From Akebia trifoliata (Eukaryota > Streptophyta > Magnoliopsida > Ranunculales > Lardizabalaceae): a stretch of 64,000 nucleotides of DNA. The notes beneath the pieces are model-generated. The model did not search any database. It saw only the letters and a list, made by a program, of their open reading frames with translations, and was not told the origin of the DNA. Made by a program: the position numbers and the translations under genes. Below, piece by piece: positions 44,795 through 56,734 of this stretch; the first letter of the stretch is position 1, and each line of letters starts with the position of its first letter. The stretch lies in NCBI GenBank assembly GCA_017979445.1, contig CM030718.1, positions 13,680,760 through 13,744,759 of the forward strand. The letters are read 5' to 3'.

Positions 44795-45189
44795 GGCAGA
44801 GGGTGGAAGCAAACTAGATGGCCAATCTATTGTGATAGATAGTGCTACATCCGAATGCCAAAGCTAATGACAGCTCATTTTGCAGTCTGATTCGGCAATT
44901 TGTCAAAATGTCCAGATCCTTGAGGGTAAGCTCTCCTTGGACCAAAATGTCAAACCCTTGAATTTGGAAAATTCTCCTTAACTGATGTAAATGCATTGCG
45001 AGTGCGTGTGTGTGCAATTGTGTAGTGATGTTTTTGAAAAGGCGCATCTCCATTCAACGCATTCATGATGAGAGGATAACAAACTTATTGATAAAAAACT
45101 GCGTAATAAAATCTGAGCAAAACCTGAGAAAATTATGAATTAAAAATTGAGTAAAACTGAGTAAAATATGAGCATACACTGAGCATAAC
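44795..45189 (-). other. E4 3' end between PPT and minisatellite
   Basis: Shared with E1, E5 and E6 (GGAAGCAAACTAGATGGC ... TAGTGCTACATCCGAATGCC). Contains the phrase 'AGATCCTTGAGGGTAAGCTC' repeated in degenerate form. No gene. Confidence 0.6.
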
Positions 45190-46850
45190 TGATCATAAGC
45201 TCTGAGCGAAAGTTGAATGTCTTACTCTACCTACTCGGGGTGAAAGAGTAATGAACTATTTTTTGGGGGGTCCAACTCTATCTACTCAGGGTGAAAGAGT
45301 AATGAACTCAAATCACTCCCCCTTGGTATACCGAAAGAATTATTAGGGATATCAAAGACTTAAAGGCTAAGATTAGATATTGTGACTTTTTGTTTTCCTA
45401 TAGAGAAGCCAACCGTGCAGCGGATTTTCTTGCGGGTTTATGTAACTTAGATTCATATGTGGAGATCCTCCCAGGGGCGGTTCCTACTAGCTTGGCTAAG
45501 CTTGTTAAGGAGGATGCCGAGGGAAGGATGGTCCTTAGGTTGTAGTCTCTTCTTGGTTGGGGGTTCTCCTAAACCCCAGATCACCATTTATCAAAAAAAA
45601 AAAAAGAGTAATGAACTATTTTTCAAGGAACCCTACTCTACCTACTCAGGGTGAAAGAGTAATGAGTCGTTTTTCTGGGGACCCTACTCTACCTACTCAG
45701 GGTGAAAGAGTAATGAGCCATTTTCCTGGGAATTCTACTCTACCTACTCAGGGTGAAAGAGTAATAAACTTTTTCTGGGGAGTTCTACTTTACCTACTCG
45801 GGGTGAAAGAGTAATGAACCTTTTCTGGGAGTTCTACTCTACCTACTCGGGGTGGAAGAGTAATGAATGATTTTCTGAAAGTTCTACTCTACCTACTCGG
45901 GGTGAAAGAGTAATGAACTATTTTCTGAGAGTTCTACTCTACCTACCCGGGGTGAAAAAGTAATGAACTGTTTGTCTGGGAATCTTACTCTACCTACTTA
46001 GGGTGGAAGAATAATGAACTGTTGTCTGGGAGTAATACTCTACCTACTCGGGTTGAAAGAGTAATCTGGGAGTTCCACTCTACTTACTCGGGGTGGAAAA
46101 GTGATGAACTGTTGTCTGGGAGTCCTACTCTACCTACTCAGGATGGAAGAGTGATGAACCTTTGTCTAGGAGTATTACTCTACCTACTCGGGGTGAAAGA
46201 GTAATCTGGAAGTTCTACTCTACCTACTTGGGGTGGAAGAGTGATGAATTGTTGTTTGGGAGTCCTACTCTACCTACTCAGGGTGGAAGAGTAATGAACC
46301 TTTGTTTGAGAGTACTACTCTACCTACTCGGGATGAAAGAGTAATCTGGGAGTTCTACTCTACCTACTCAAGGTGGAAGAGTGATGAACTATTGTCTGGG
46401 AGTCTTACTCTACCTGCTCGGGATGGAAGAGTAATGAATCTTTTTCTAGGAGTTCTACTCTACCTACTCAGGGTGAAAGAGTAATCTGGGAGTTCTACTC
46501 TACCTACTCAGGGTGGAAGAGTGATGAACTATTGTCTGGGAGTCCTACTCTACCTACTCGGGGTGGAAGAGTAATGAACCTTTTTCTGGGAGTTCTACTC
46601 TACCTACTCAGGGAGAAAGAGTAATGAACGATTTTCTGAGAGTCCTGCTCTACCTACTCGAGGTGGAAGAGTAATGAACGATTTTCTAAGAATTTTACTC
46701 TACCTACTCGGGGTGAAAGAGTAATGAACTGTTGTCTGGTAGTCTACTCTACCTACTCAGGGTGAAAAAGTAATGAACTATTGACTGGGAATCCTACTCT
46801 ACCTACTCGGGGTGGAAGAGTAATGAACTGTTTTTCTTGGCAAAACGATT
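45190..46850. repeat. 50-bp minisatellite of E4, more than 25 units
   Basis: Units of 40-50 bp of the form GGTGAAAGAGTAATGAACT ... GTTCTACTCTACCTACTCG. AGAGTA and TACTCT in each unit can pair. The frames with repeated 'LPTQGERVM' text are just this array translated. A LINE tail interrupts it at 45309-45604. The same unit occurs in E5 (56460-56734), which has a different LTR type. Confidence 0.9.
45309..45604 (+). mobile_element. 5'-truncated LINE tail inserted in the E4 minisatellite
   Basis: The plus strand encodes the end of a plant LINE ORF2 with RNase H: RIIRDIKDLKAKIRYCDFLF, then SYREANRAADFLAGLCNLDS, ending in GRMVLRL and a stop at about 45545, then a short 3' untranslated region and an A run (45593-45604). 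It is flanked by a target-site duplication AGAGTAATGAACT (45296-45308 and 45605-45617), but this is also minisatellite sequence, so the exact duplication length is ambiguous. About 296 bp; dead on arrival. Confidence 0.85.
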
Positions 46851-48780
46851 AGGAGATTAACAACACTTTTTGAAAAAGCTGGATTTTATGAAGGTCCGGT
46901 CAACATTTTAATTTTCTTTGAACCTCGGGGATTTTCAAAAATTGCTATCAAGAGGGTAACTTTCAATTCAAAAGTCAACCTTATCTTTTGGAATCGAAAT
47001 TGATCAGGCTTCATAATAGAATGCCCCTAGTTTGATAGCGAATATTGCATTGGGGATAACTGAACATGGTTTGAGAACAAAAACTGCCCCTTGTGTAAGG
47101 AGGGAACTGCACTCTTTAGAAAAGAAAAATACCCCTGTTATGAAAGTTTGAAATCTTTGATTACCGCAAACGCAATAAAGTTTTAACTTTTTATATTGAA
47201 GATTTCGAGTCAGGCCTGAAGAAATTGGAACAAATTATTTCTTTTTGAAATTCATCACAGAATCTGTTAATTCTCCCCATCGGTTCACTTAGGGACGTGA
47301 AGCTCTTCAGGTTAATTGTAGACGAGACACTTGTATCCATTGAGTCTATATTTGGTTTGAATTGGGTATTGATTGTACGATGATCAATTGTTCGCCCTGA
47401 AGTCGATGCAGCTTGGTCATTCAAACTTTCGATGTTTCGGCTTGGACCGCCTTTTAGATTCTCGTCTAGAATGAGATATTTCCTTGATTGCTCTGATTTT
47501 TGCCTAGATTGCCCTTTCAGATTTTCAATCTAGCGAGCTTAACTTTTTTTCTTCTATTTTTTTCTCTTTGCTTTAATTGTTGCTAAGGTCGTCCTTTCAG
47601 ATTTTCAATCTTGCGAGCTTACCTTGATTTTTACCTAAGTCGTCCTTTCGGATTTTCAACTTAGCAGGCTTTATTTTTCTTTTTCTTTCTTTTGAACTTC
47701 TGGAGTTACTGTCTAATCATGCTTTGCTTCCCCTTCCTTAACTTTTTCGCATGGTACTTAGGAGGGCTTTCATAGGTAAGTTTAGGATTGGGCGTAGAAG
47801 AAAGGGATTTTTAGGCTCAAAACCCAAATTCCCCTTGTGTGACATTTCTTTTTTTTTTTCTTTGAATTTTCTTCCCCATTTTGACAATATCTTTTTTTTA
47901 GATTTTTTTTCTTTGTGGGGGAATCTATTTTTTTATTTTGATGTGGTCGAGCCTGAAGTAACTTCTCAGGTTGCCTACGTACCCCAAAATTTTGGGATCA
48001 GACCAAAACGTAGTTCGAATACATTCCCTCCCTTAGGTTAGGTGATCGGACTGAGAAAGAAAAAATAGGCAAGATTTTTATTTATATATTTTTTGAAAAA
48101 GATTGCAAGGGGTTAAGAAGGGAGATATTTAACTAGGTAACAGGAAACTTATTTCGACCAAAGATGGCCTCCTTAAATGCAGTACCGCTTGATCTGGTCA
48201 AGGTTGATTGATTCTAGCATTTTGGCATCGTGATGATCTTTGAAGTCTGACAGCTTTTCCAAATAGTCTTATCTTGGTGACGGGATGACCCTCCTTGTTG
48301 GATTGGTAATTTTTTTATTCGGTTGAAGGCAACAGCTTGATTTTCTTTAAAGGCTAAATCTTCAACTTGCATGTCCCGCATTTTCTCATTCGTATCAAAG
48401 TACCAATGATTCATGGCGATATATCAAATTCATTTTTAACGATGGGTATTTTATTCGTACTTTAAGAAACGAACTTTCCATTTCAAACTTCCTTTCATGC
48501 CACATAACATAAAACCTTGAAGTAGTCTGTATAGCCTTTCATGCCACATAACATAGAGCCCTGAAGTAGTCCGTATAGAAAATTAAGTCGAAGTTTGCCA
48601 TGTTGAAGGCGTGAACTATGATTTCTCTTATCAATCTCAATGTGTCTAACAATTTTGTGATAAAAGTTTCAAGATTCTTATTAGTTGCCTTAACAGTGCT
48701 CCACTTTGGATTCTTTTCCATTTTTGATAAATTCAACAATGATGTGACTCGCCTCTGATTATATGATTCCACTCTAGTTC
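46851..48780 (-). other. Conserved 3' region of E4, no gene
   Basis: Shares segments with E1 and E6, e.g. CTCAGGTTGCCTACGTACC (47966) and CCTCCCTTAGGTTAGG (48028). Small minus frames (48414-48214, 47424-47191) are not recognised. Contains the hairpin modules listed next. Confidence 0.5.
47500..47670 (-). other. Hairpin modules in the E4 3' region
   Basis: Three units. First: CTAGATTG 47504-47511 with CAATCTAG 47526-47533, loop CCCTTTCAGATTTT. Second (about 47583-47615) weak, 'AAGGT' with 'ATCTT'. Third: CTAAGT 47635-47640 with ACTTAG 47659-47664. Loops are nearly the same while stems differ; matching modules occur in E1 (9200-9385) and E6 (60865-61050). Confidence 0.65.
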
Positions 48781-49330
48781 GTAGGACAGGTACCCATTTC
48801 TTGTTGATCAACACCCAAGCTTACCCAATGTATCCTCATAGGACCATATGAACAAGTCTTTTGAGTTTTCTGAATAAATTCATCATCTCCTCGTGTTCCT
48901 CTAGGGATAAGTCAGTTTCGATCTGAATTTTTTGAGAATTATTTTTTCTGAGGTCAATGACCTTTGCTTCCTCAATTAGAGGTTGAACCTGACCTTTGTC
49001 TTCTTGTTCAAATAATTTGATTGATTCGGGAGGGGATTCCTTGTTAGAGTATCCTCTCCTAAAGCAAGATTATTAGTTAACTCGTTAATGCGCTCGAGGT
49101 ATTCAGAAATTCCTTTTATTCGATTAAATTCAGATGGGGCGACAGACACCAATGCAGACTCGACAAACTAACTTGACTCAGCAGAAATAAAAGGCTAGAC
49201 TCGATCTAACAAGAATTACGAAACAAATAATAAAAAAACAAGACCCAAACTAAATCACATGACTCATGAAAAATTAAAGACAAGTACCCACAATGGGTTT
49301 GATTACAGACTGAGGACTCAAGACAACGCT
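48781..49330 (-). pseudogene. Pol linker remnant of E4
   Basis: Downstream of gag the minus strand reads 'VLSPQSVIKPIVG' (matching E3 at about 38620) and, after frame changes, 'KDLFIWSYEDTLG' (about 48870 to 48830), the stretch that precedes RT. RT itself is absent. A further open piece (48814 to 48539) after this point is not recognised. Confidence 0.6.
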
Positions 49331-51279
49331 TTCAACCGGTAGGACTGAAACATGGTAATCTTCAAGGAACAACTGGGCAATGTTGAGAGACTCTGTGGTA
49401 ATTTGCTACTCTTGAACTTCTTCTTCAGATTCTTTGTCATTTTCTGACATTTCCTTATTCAGACTTGATTCCTCTCCCTTAGCCAAGGTTGCATCGAGTT
49501 CAGATATTTTGAAAGTTCTTTCTTCCCGAGTCACCTACTCACGTTGATTGCAATAGAGGGAGAAGTATTCGCATTCTTGGTCCATTGAGTAAGGATTTTC
49601 ATCTTTTAAGAGACTAGATTCTTCCGAGTCCATCAGTGTTGAAGCATAAGTGATGAGAATAGAGTTGTCACGATGAGGTGGGGACAAACAATAGATTTCA
49701 TCTGCAATTAGGTTGAATGGTTCACAGTCAGTGGTGAGAACTTCCTTGGGGACTATCATTCCAATAAGCGGAGGGCTAGGTGATTTAGGATTGATTGAGT
49801 GGATGAGGAGAACTGGATCAAATGGGAGATGGGTATTAGACACCACATTCAAGGTCTGAGGAGGTTGGTACGTGGGTAAAGGGTTGGTGGTAACATTTGA
49901 CTGCGCAAGGGTAGGGACAGTAACTTTTTTGGCATCGATGAGGTCTTGAACAGTATGACGAAAGGCAACACACTGATTAGTAAGATGACCAGGATTTTGG
50001 TGAAACTCACAAAATGAGTTAGGATTGTGAGAAGCGGGGAGTGGACTTGGTAGAGGTCGAGGTTGAGGAGGTGTAATGAGCCCTTTACTTAATAATTTCT
50101 AAAAGACCACACTCAATGACATCCCAAGATTAGTAAATTTCCTGCATGGTCGAGGTTGACTAGAATTAGCCTGGTTAATAGGTGAGATAGTAGAATGGAT
50201 GGGTGTAGCAGATATATTGGCTACATAGGCATGATTAATACTAGGCTTGGAATTGGGGAAAGGCTTTTTGAGCTTATTGTCTGAAGGATTGGAAAGGACC
50301 CCGGAAGCGAAGGCATCCTTGATTGGTTACTGGCTTGTAACAGGGACTCGAATGTGGGGAGGTATTGGACGACTAAATGCTGAGCATACCCCTGTGAAAG
50401 ATTTTTCAATATGATCGCCACTTGTTCTTTTTCTGATGGTCTATCTCACATTTGTGCAGCTTTGGCCCTCCAACGACCAATGAAGTCAATAAATGTTTTC
50501 CCGTTCTTTTGCTTAGTTGACTCTAAATCCCTTCAAGAGGTTTCGACCTTGGTACTATACTTTTACTGGTGCCAAAAAAGCTTTGACATATTCTCCCATG
50601 TCCCGATTGCAGATGGATCTTGACACATCAGCCATCGTAGCGCTGATCCCGATAGGGTACGTTGGAATAGTAATGTCATATGTTCATCACTTAAGCCAAG
50701 AGTGCGCATGTTAGTGACATATACTTTGAGGTGTGTTCTTGCACAACCTACCCCATTGAATTTTTCCATTTCTGGCATTACAAACTTTTCAGGCAAACGG
50801 ATTCTAGGGATTTGATTTAAGGCCTCGATGCCTGCTGTGATTTCATCAATTCCTTTTATGCTTTTTAAAGTTGTTTCCAACTGAGTCATTCTATTAGCCA
50901 GCGCCGAATTTTCATTGAACTGTTCTATATTTCCATCAAGCTCGTAGATATCTTCTAGATTTCTAACAGTGCTTCCTTCTGGTCCTTTGCCCCTTTGATC
51001 ATCAGGGGGATTTCTTGTCGATTCAGATATCTATTCTAGCACTTCTACCTTGTTTTTTATGTTGTTTATATCCATTGCAAAGACGGTCAAGACCTTATGA
51101 ATTTCTTCAAGTTCAGACTCAGAGGCCATTTCTGATGGTTCACTTGGTGCTGATGTTCGCTCTAACCGACCCGACTCTCGACTCCAACTAGGTGGTAGAC
51201 GATGCTTAGGAGCAATGATATCCTGAAACCCCATCAATAGTGGATCATTTGTTACATTCTCGAGGACAGGTTTTAACAA
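49330..51279 (-). pseudogene. Gag of E4
   Basis: Starts at 51279 with LKPVLENVTNDPLLMGFQ, then LPPSWSRESGRLERTSAP and a coiled-coil-like stretch; stop at about 51033. The core (50889 to 50563) is fully open: SIKGIDEITAGIEALNQIP, MEKFNGVGCARTHLKVYVTN, SGSALRWLMCQDPSAIGTW. After more stops come 'KTFIDFIGRWRAKAAQM' and an intact knuckle-like CEFHQNPGHLTNQC (about 50010 to 49970). The last open piece (49852-49535) matches the E3 gag tail ('FNLIADEIYCLSPPHRDN'). The sequence then jumps to the pol linker, so the protease is deleted. Four or more stops. Confidence 0.8.
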
Positions 51280-51289
51280 TTAGAACTAA

Positions 51290-52405
51290 AGGTCCCTCTT
51301 AATAGCATTTATTAAATTAACCCCTTAGATTCAAAATCTCTAACCGATGAAACATTCCGAGTAAAGGATTACATGAAGATGATTTCTTGATTGATCAAGA
51401 ATCTTAGAAAATTTTTGAACCATAATTAAGGATTGCACGACCTTCAAAAAATGAGATCCAGATTGCACCAGTCAATACATCCCTTAATATGAATTTTTAC
51501 TAATCTCGATCATGTTGATTGCCAAATATTCAATCCATTGAATTAAATTGGCCAATAAAAAGTGATTGGGACTATGTACCCATTTGAGTTTGGGCCGGTT
51601 CGACCCAATAGATCTGAATATTCTACTTGAATCGTTTCATGTAATATTTTTAAGCTAATTAGTGCAACTGGTCCACGTCTTGATCCATAAGATCCGTTTA
51701 CCAATTGGGCTAATTGGTTTAATTTGACATTGATCGGCATGTTTCATCAATTGCATTTATTGGGTTGGACTGGTATTGCGGGTTCAATTTGAGCGGTGTG
51801 AACCGGTCCACCTCTTACCTTCTGGTTAAATTAAATAAAGCAACCCGGGAGCACTATTGATCGATTCGAGCCGTGGCCTAGTAGGACCACACTTAAGTTC
51901 AAGGTTCTAAGCTCACTATATGATTGAGGCTAGGTTAGGACAAAGCTTAGGTCACTTCAGCACGGAACACCGATATACTATCCTAGTTTTATTTGGTCAA
52001 GCAGTACATGGTACTCCAGTTTGGTATACTCGAAGGTACTGTACTGAAGTTGTAGCATTCACTGTCATCCCCTGTGTCCCGAAGGACCAGGTTAGCTTGG
52101 ATCCGACTATGGGGGTTTATAAGGACATGTCGTGATGCAAACATATACATACATACTCGTGAGTGTGTGCAAAGGGACAAGTGCGCCCGGGGCGTTTTCG
52201 TGAATATCTAATCATACAAGCCACATACATCCCATTATCAAACTAATCACAATGAATACAATAATTGCTTACATCCAATCACAACCCAATTAAAAAAATG
52301 ACAAAATCTAACCTAATCTGAGAGTCTCATTGAGTCAACTAGGTTAACTCGAGCAAGAGGTCAACCTAAGGATAGTCTTGGATCAGGTCAAGTTTGACCC
52401 TAAAA
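51290..52405 (-). other. Leader of E4
   Basis: No gene. 51860-52190 is a distant relative of the E1/E3/E6 leader block (GTACTCCAGTTTGGTATACT ... GAAGTTGTAGCATTC); its plus frame (51920-52135) differs from the 109-codon one. The plant-mobile-domain-like region of E3 has no counterpart here. Confidence 0.5.
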
Positions 52406-52423
52406 TCCCCAGCGGAGTCGTCA
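52406..52423 (-). promoter_or_regulatory. PBS of E4
   Basis: The minus strand reads TGACGACTCCGCTGGGGA, two changes from the window consensus, one base after the LTR end. Confidence 0.8.
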
Positions 52424-52424
52424 C

Positions 52425-54388
52425 TGAAATCGTCTCAACCCTTTTTCACTAAATAGTGGATAGGGGTCTGATTTATTAAATGGGGGACTTTAAAATAAGG
52501 GAGTTGCCACCTAGTTTAGGTCTAGGAACCATAAATAACTCCAAAATGGATCGGGTCGGTCCACAGATCAGAGAATTGGGTAAGGGATCAGATTACGAGT
52601 TTCGGAAGGTGTTAGGCACCGAACCCACCCAATCAAGATGATCAGTCTCTACTACAATTCAAAAACATCCTATGGTCAATATACAAAGACTACAGTCAAG
52701 GTCACAGTCCAATCATCATCATCAATTCATGTGAGGTTTTCCAACCAAATCCTATGGCTAAAAATTATCCCAATTATCACATGATCCTTCTTTGAATTCC
52801 ATAAAATATGGAAGGGTTTGAAAAAGTCCTGATTAGCTCCATGATCTAACATCAATTAAGAGATCCCACCTGCAAGTATTTCTCAAACTATCCAAAATAG
52901 AAATTGTTAAATCAGAGCTTAGGATCTCCAAGTTGGAATCTGAAGTTTTCCAAATTAGAATTCCAAAGAATATTTGTTGAATTTCCAAATTAGAAATTTC
53001 AATAGATACATTTTCCAAAATAAAAAGATTCAAAAAATGTAAATTGGAAACTCCTAACTTTCCATGAATGTGAACCTTCTAAATATAAGGATACATAATC
53101 TTCTAAATTGGGAAACTTATAAAATATGAAATTCCTAAAATGAAAATTTACAAGTATGTGACTTTCCCAAAATAGAAAATTATGCAACCTCCTATTAGAA
53201 GGTTTTCAAATATGAATTTTCCCATGATCTGCAAATAATTTCTTAAAAGAAGAATTATATAAACATGAAGTCTCAAATTAGAAAATTATGGATTTACCAA
53301 AATCACCAAACTGAAAATTCATCAAAACAGAGAATCCATGTTACCACACTTACCAAATTGGAGATCCACAATTACCAACGCATACACAATCTCAAAATTT
53401 GAGGAAAAATCATACTTGACCAATTCTCAAAATAATGGATGAGCTTGAATATCACCACAAATCATACAAATCTAACTCAAGCATAGTGATCATGATATTT
53501 AAAGAAAAAAAATCCCCTAATTCTACTAACATGCGAAATATATAAAAAAATAAAAAAAATAAAACACCTAGAAACCTGTATAAAAAAAGACTAAAGAATA
53601 CAAGATTCTCCTAATCCTATTGAGATAAAAAAAACAAATAAAAACATAGAATAAAATGCATAAAAAAAAAATTCTATTAATCCTATCAATATGAAAAAAG
53701 AAATAAATAGAAAAATAAAATCTACGCGAACAAATATTCTCCTCGACCTATCGATCTAAAAAATAAAAAAACATAGAAAAACTACATGAACTAAAGTATC
53801 TCCTAATCCTATCAATGAGAAAAAATAAAAAAGATAAAAAAATAAAAAAATAAAAAAATAAGGACTATGCATAGAGAAAAAAAAATCTATTAATCTTATT
53901 GATATGAAAAATAAAAGTACAAATAGGAAAAAAATAAATAAATACACTTACCTATGGAGGGATGAATGGATCGGATTCCTTCAGGTACCAACGCTTGTTA
54001 GTATCCATGTGTGGCGAAGGGGATGATGGTCGAAAGAGACAACTGTTGGGAGGGTCGTTGATCTGCGACGTGAGTGCAACAAGGAGAGGCTGTGTTGTAT
54101 GGACGTGGAATGATGGGGTGCAGCAGAGAGAGAGAGAGGGTTGCAGGATAAGTGCAAGGAGAGAGGGTCTTGTAGTTGGTATCCAATGCTAGAGAGAGAC
54201 TCTCAAGCGTGGATGATCTCTCTAGAGACATGGTTCCTATCCAAAACAAGGAGAGACATGGGGAGAGGGCTACTGCTGCTAGGGAAAATGTGAGAGAATG
54301 GTGAGAGAGATGATAGGGAGATAAAAGTCGTAGGTTCTGCAATAGAGATTATAAAGAGGGCAGCAAGGAGGGCATTTTGGAAATTATG
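52425..54388 (-). repeat. 5' LTR of E4, cut by E5
   Basis: Matches 41189-43166 of the 3' copy; at 54388, after GGAAATTATG, the E5 LTR begins. The missing 1613 bp (equivalent to 43167-44781) should lie right of the window. Hairpin at 52597-52626: arms GAGTTTCGG and CCGAACCC, with TTCGG/CCGAA pairing perfectly. Confidence 0.85.
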
Positions 54389-56110
54389 TGAAAGCGCCCT
54401 CGATCCGCGGGGTGTGCGGATCCGCTTTTGACCCTTAAGGTTTGGGAGTCGCCACCTAGTTATTACAGTTTAGGAAACAATCAATGACTCTAAATAGATA
54501 AAGAACTAATCTAGAACATAAAAAACTGAATTTGGGGATCATATTACGGGGTTGGAAGGTATTAGGCACCAACCCCGTCCGGCCAAAGCCGGTCTCTAGT
54601 GACTTCCCAAATAGGTTACATTGCTAAAAAACCTAGATAATAATAAATTAAAAGTATGAAGTTGTACCTTTCCAATAGTAAAGACTTTGTTCCCTCAGAT
54701 CCGACAAAAATTACTTCTTGTACCGTACTTCTTGCTACGTTCTGTCTACGGATTTGATTTCCGATATCCAAGGCAAGGTATCTCTTGTTATGGATTTTGC
54801 GATGTTTTTGAAGGGCTTTTAGGTATTTTTTAGGCTAAAATCGAATAAGGGATGTTAGATAAGGAGTTGGGGCTCCAAAACTAGGGTTTATGGGAGGGTA
54901 AGGAGGTTTTTGGACCTACTTCTCTTAGGATTTATGATTTGATACGAAAATAGGGTGTGAGGACCTCTATTTATAGATTTTTTTTAGGGGTTGATTTAGA
55001 TAGAGTTAGTGTTTAATTAGAGTTCTTTTAATTAGAGTTGTGTTTTAGTTAGAATTATTTTAGGTAGAGTTGTGTTTTAATTAGAATTGTTTTAGGTAGA
55101 GTTGTATTTTAGTTAGAACTCTATTAAATAGAGTTATTATTTAATTAAAACTCAATTAGGGTTTTGACTTTTGGTCTTATTTAATTGATTTTAAGATTTT
55201 GACTTTAGTCTTAATTGATTGACTTTAATACCTTGACTTTAGTCTTGCTTAATTGACTTTAATTTTGACTTTAGTCTCACTTGATTAACTTTAATACTTT
55301 GACCTTAGTCTTGCTTGATTGACTTTAATTTTTTGGAGAACCCTCCTCTATTATATCTTTAATTCTTTGGACCCCCAAATGGAGGGGTCCTTAAAGAAAT
55401 ATCTCACGAACCCTCAACAATTTTTCATGAGAGTCCGATTGATCGATTTTTTTAGTTCAAAATTTGAAATTAATTTCATTAATGTTTCACTTTAATTATT
55501 TAATGTTTTATTTATTAACTTAAAAATTTTTAATTATGAAAATTGTGAAATTATCGTTTTACCCCCGGAGAGGACTTTTCACGTTTTAAATCGGTTTTTA
55601 ATGTTCTACGATGTTTTAGAATCGATTTTTCGTAAGGAATTCAATGAAACTATTGGTTTGTGTCATTTATGAAGTGTTTTTGTGTGAAATGATCATGAAC
55701 TTTATGACGGGCATTTTCATAATTTTGTTAAATTCTATTAAAATTGTTGAACTGATTTATTTGGTTTCGATTTGTTGTTTTATGTGTTTGAATGAGTTTT
55801 CCTAATCGTAACGTAGGCTCTAGGGTTGTTTTGATGTTAGGGGTATTTTGATAATTTGGTTAATTTTTAGCGATTTTTATCATGAAGCTTCTTTTCATTT
55901 GCAAGATGATGATTTCTATGTTTCCAGAGTCGTATTTTCCTAGCGTAGCGTGGTTTCTAAGGTTTTGTCAGTTCGAGATACCTCATCCGGATTTCTGAAA
56001 CACATCTGGTAACAAAATAAAGTAATGGAATACACATCCATCATTGGGAATCATTGCGATCGGATTGACGAGTTGATTAATCAGGCGAGTGCAAAAGTAG
56101 GGTGTCTACA
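54389..56110 (-). repeat. 3' LTR of E5 (1722 bp)
   Basis: TGAAAGCG to TGTCTACA. End hairpin 54402-54409 with 54415-54422 (one G-T pair), PBS-core copy 54445-54455, constant-loop hairpin 54547-54555 with 54569-54577 (perfect 9 bp), TATA box minus TATAAATA at 54969-54976. Confidence 0.88.
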
Positions 56111-56124
56111 GATGCCCCTTTTGG
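56111..56124 (-). promoter_or_regulatory. PPT of E5
   Basis: The minus strand reads CCAAAAGGGGCATC directly before the LTR. Confidence 0.75.
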
Positions 56125-56459
56125 CAGAGGGTTGAAGCAAACTAGATAGCAAATCTATTTTGATAGATAGTGCGATATCTGAATGTCAAAGCTAGTGACA
56201 GTTCATTTTGCAGCCTGATTTAGCAATTCGTGGAGGTGTTCGGATCCTTGAGGGTAAAGCTCTCCCCGAATTAAAAGATTGTTAGGTCCTTGAGTGCAAA
56301 CTCTCACTGACAGTGTTAGATCCTTGAATTTTAGAGAATTATCCCTGACTAAAAAGTGCAAGTGTGAGTGTATGTATTGTGTGAAACTAAGCAAAGATTG
56401 AGAAAAAAAACTAAGCATAATCTGAGCAAAGTGAGCATAATCTGAACAAAATTTGAATG

Positions 56460-56734
56460 TCTTCCTCTACCTACCCTAGGTGAACGAGTAATAAACTAAT
56501 TTTTTGAAAGTCATACCCTACCTGCCCAGGGTGAAAGAGTAATGAACTAATTTTTTTGGGAAGTTCTACTCTACCTACTCGAAGTGAAAGAGTAATGAAC
56601 TAATTTTTTAGGAGTCCTACTCTACCTCCCCAGGGTGAAAGAGTAGTAAACTAATTTTTTTTTTAGGAAAGTTCTACTCTACCTACTCTGAGTGAAAGAG
56701 CAATGAACTAAGCTTTTTGAGAGTTCTACTTTAC
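56460..56734. repeat. Minisatellite of E5, about 5 units
   Basis: Units like GTGAAAGAGTAATGAACTAA ... TTCTACTCTACCTACTC, the same type as in E4. The array is cut in mid-unit by E6 (…TTCTACTTTAC, 56734). Confidence 0.85.

Larger units (their letters stand above)
41189..54388 (-). mobile_element. E4: gag-only LTR retrotransposon with 3.6 kb LTRs, inserted in E3
   Basis: Minus-strand order: 5' LTR (from 54388, itself cut by E5) to 52425, PBS (52423-52406), short leader, gag (51279 to about 49330), a pol linker remnant, a 3' region with hairpins, a 50-bp minisatellite with a LINE inside, PPT and 3' LTR (44781 to 41189). Protease, RT, both RNases H and integrase are gone. This fits the plant class of terminal-repeat elements that keep only gag. 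The gag is close to that of E3, so it likely depended on a Tat helper. Confidence 0.85.
54389..56734 (-). mobile_element. E5: Tat-type element inserted in the 5' LTR of E4, interrupted by E6
   Basis: Visible: 3' LTR (56110 to 54389), PPT, 0.35 kb of conserved 3' end and the start of a minisatellite (56460-56734) with the E4-type unit. The candidate target-site copy is TTATG (54384-54388). The rest should lie beyond the right edge. Confidence 0.8.

Noticed and set aside
45557..46484. Series of open frames with repeated 'LPTQGERVM' text
   Set aside because: They are the 50-bp minisatellite of E4 translated; no start context and no independent coding signal.
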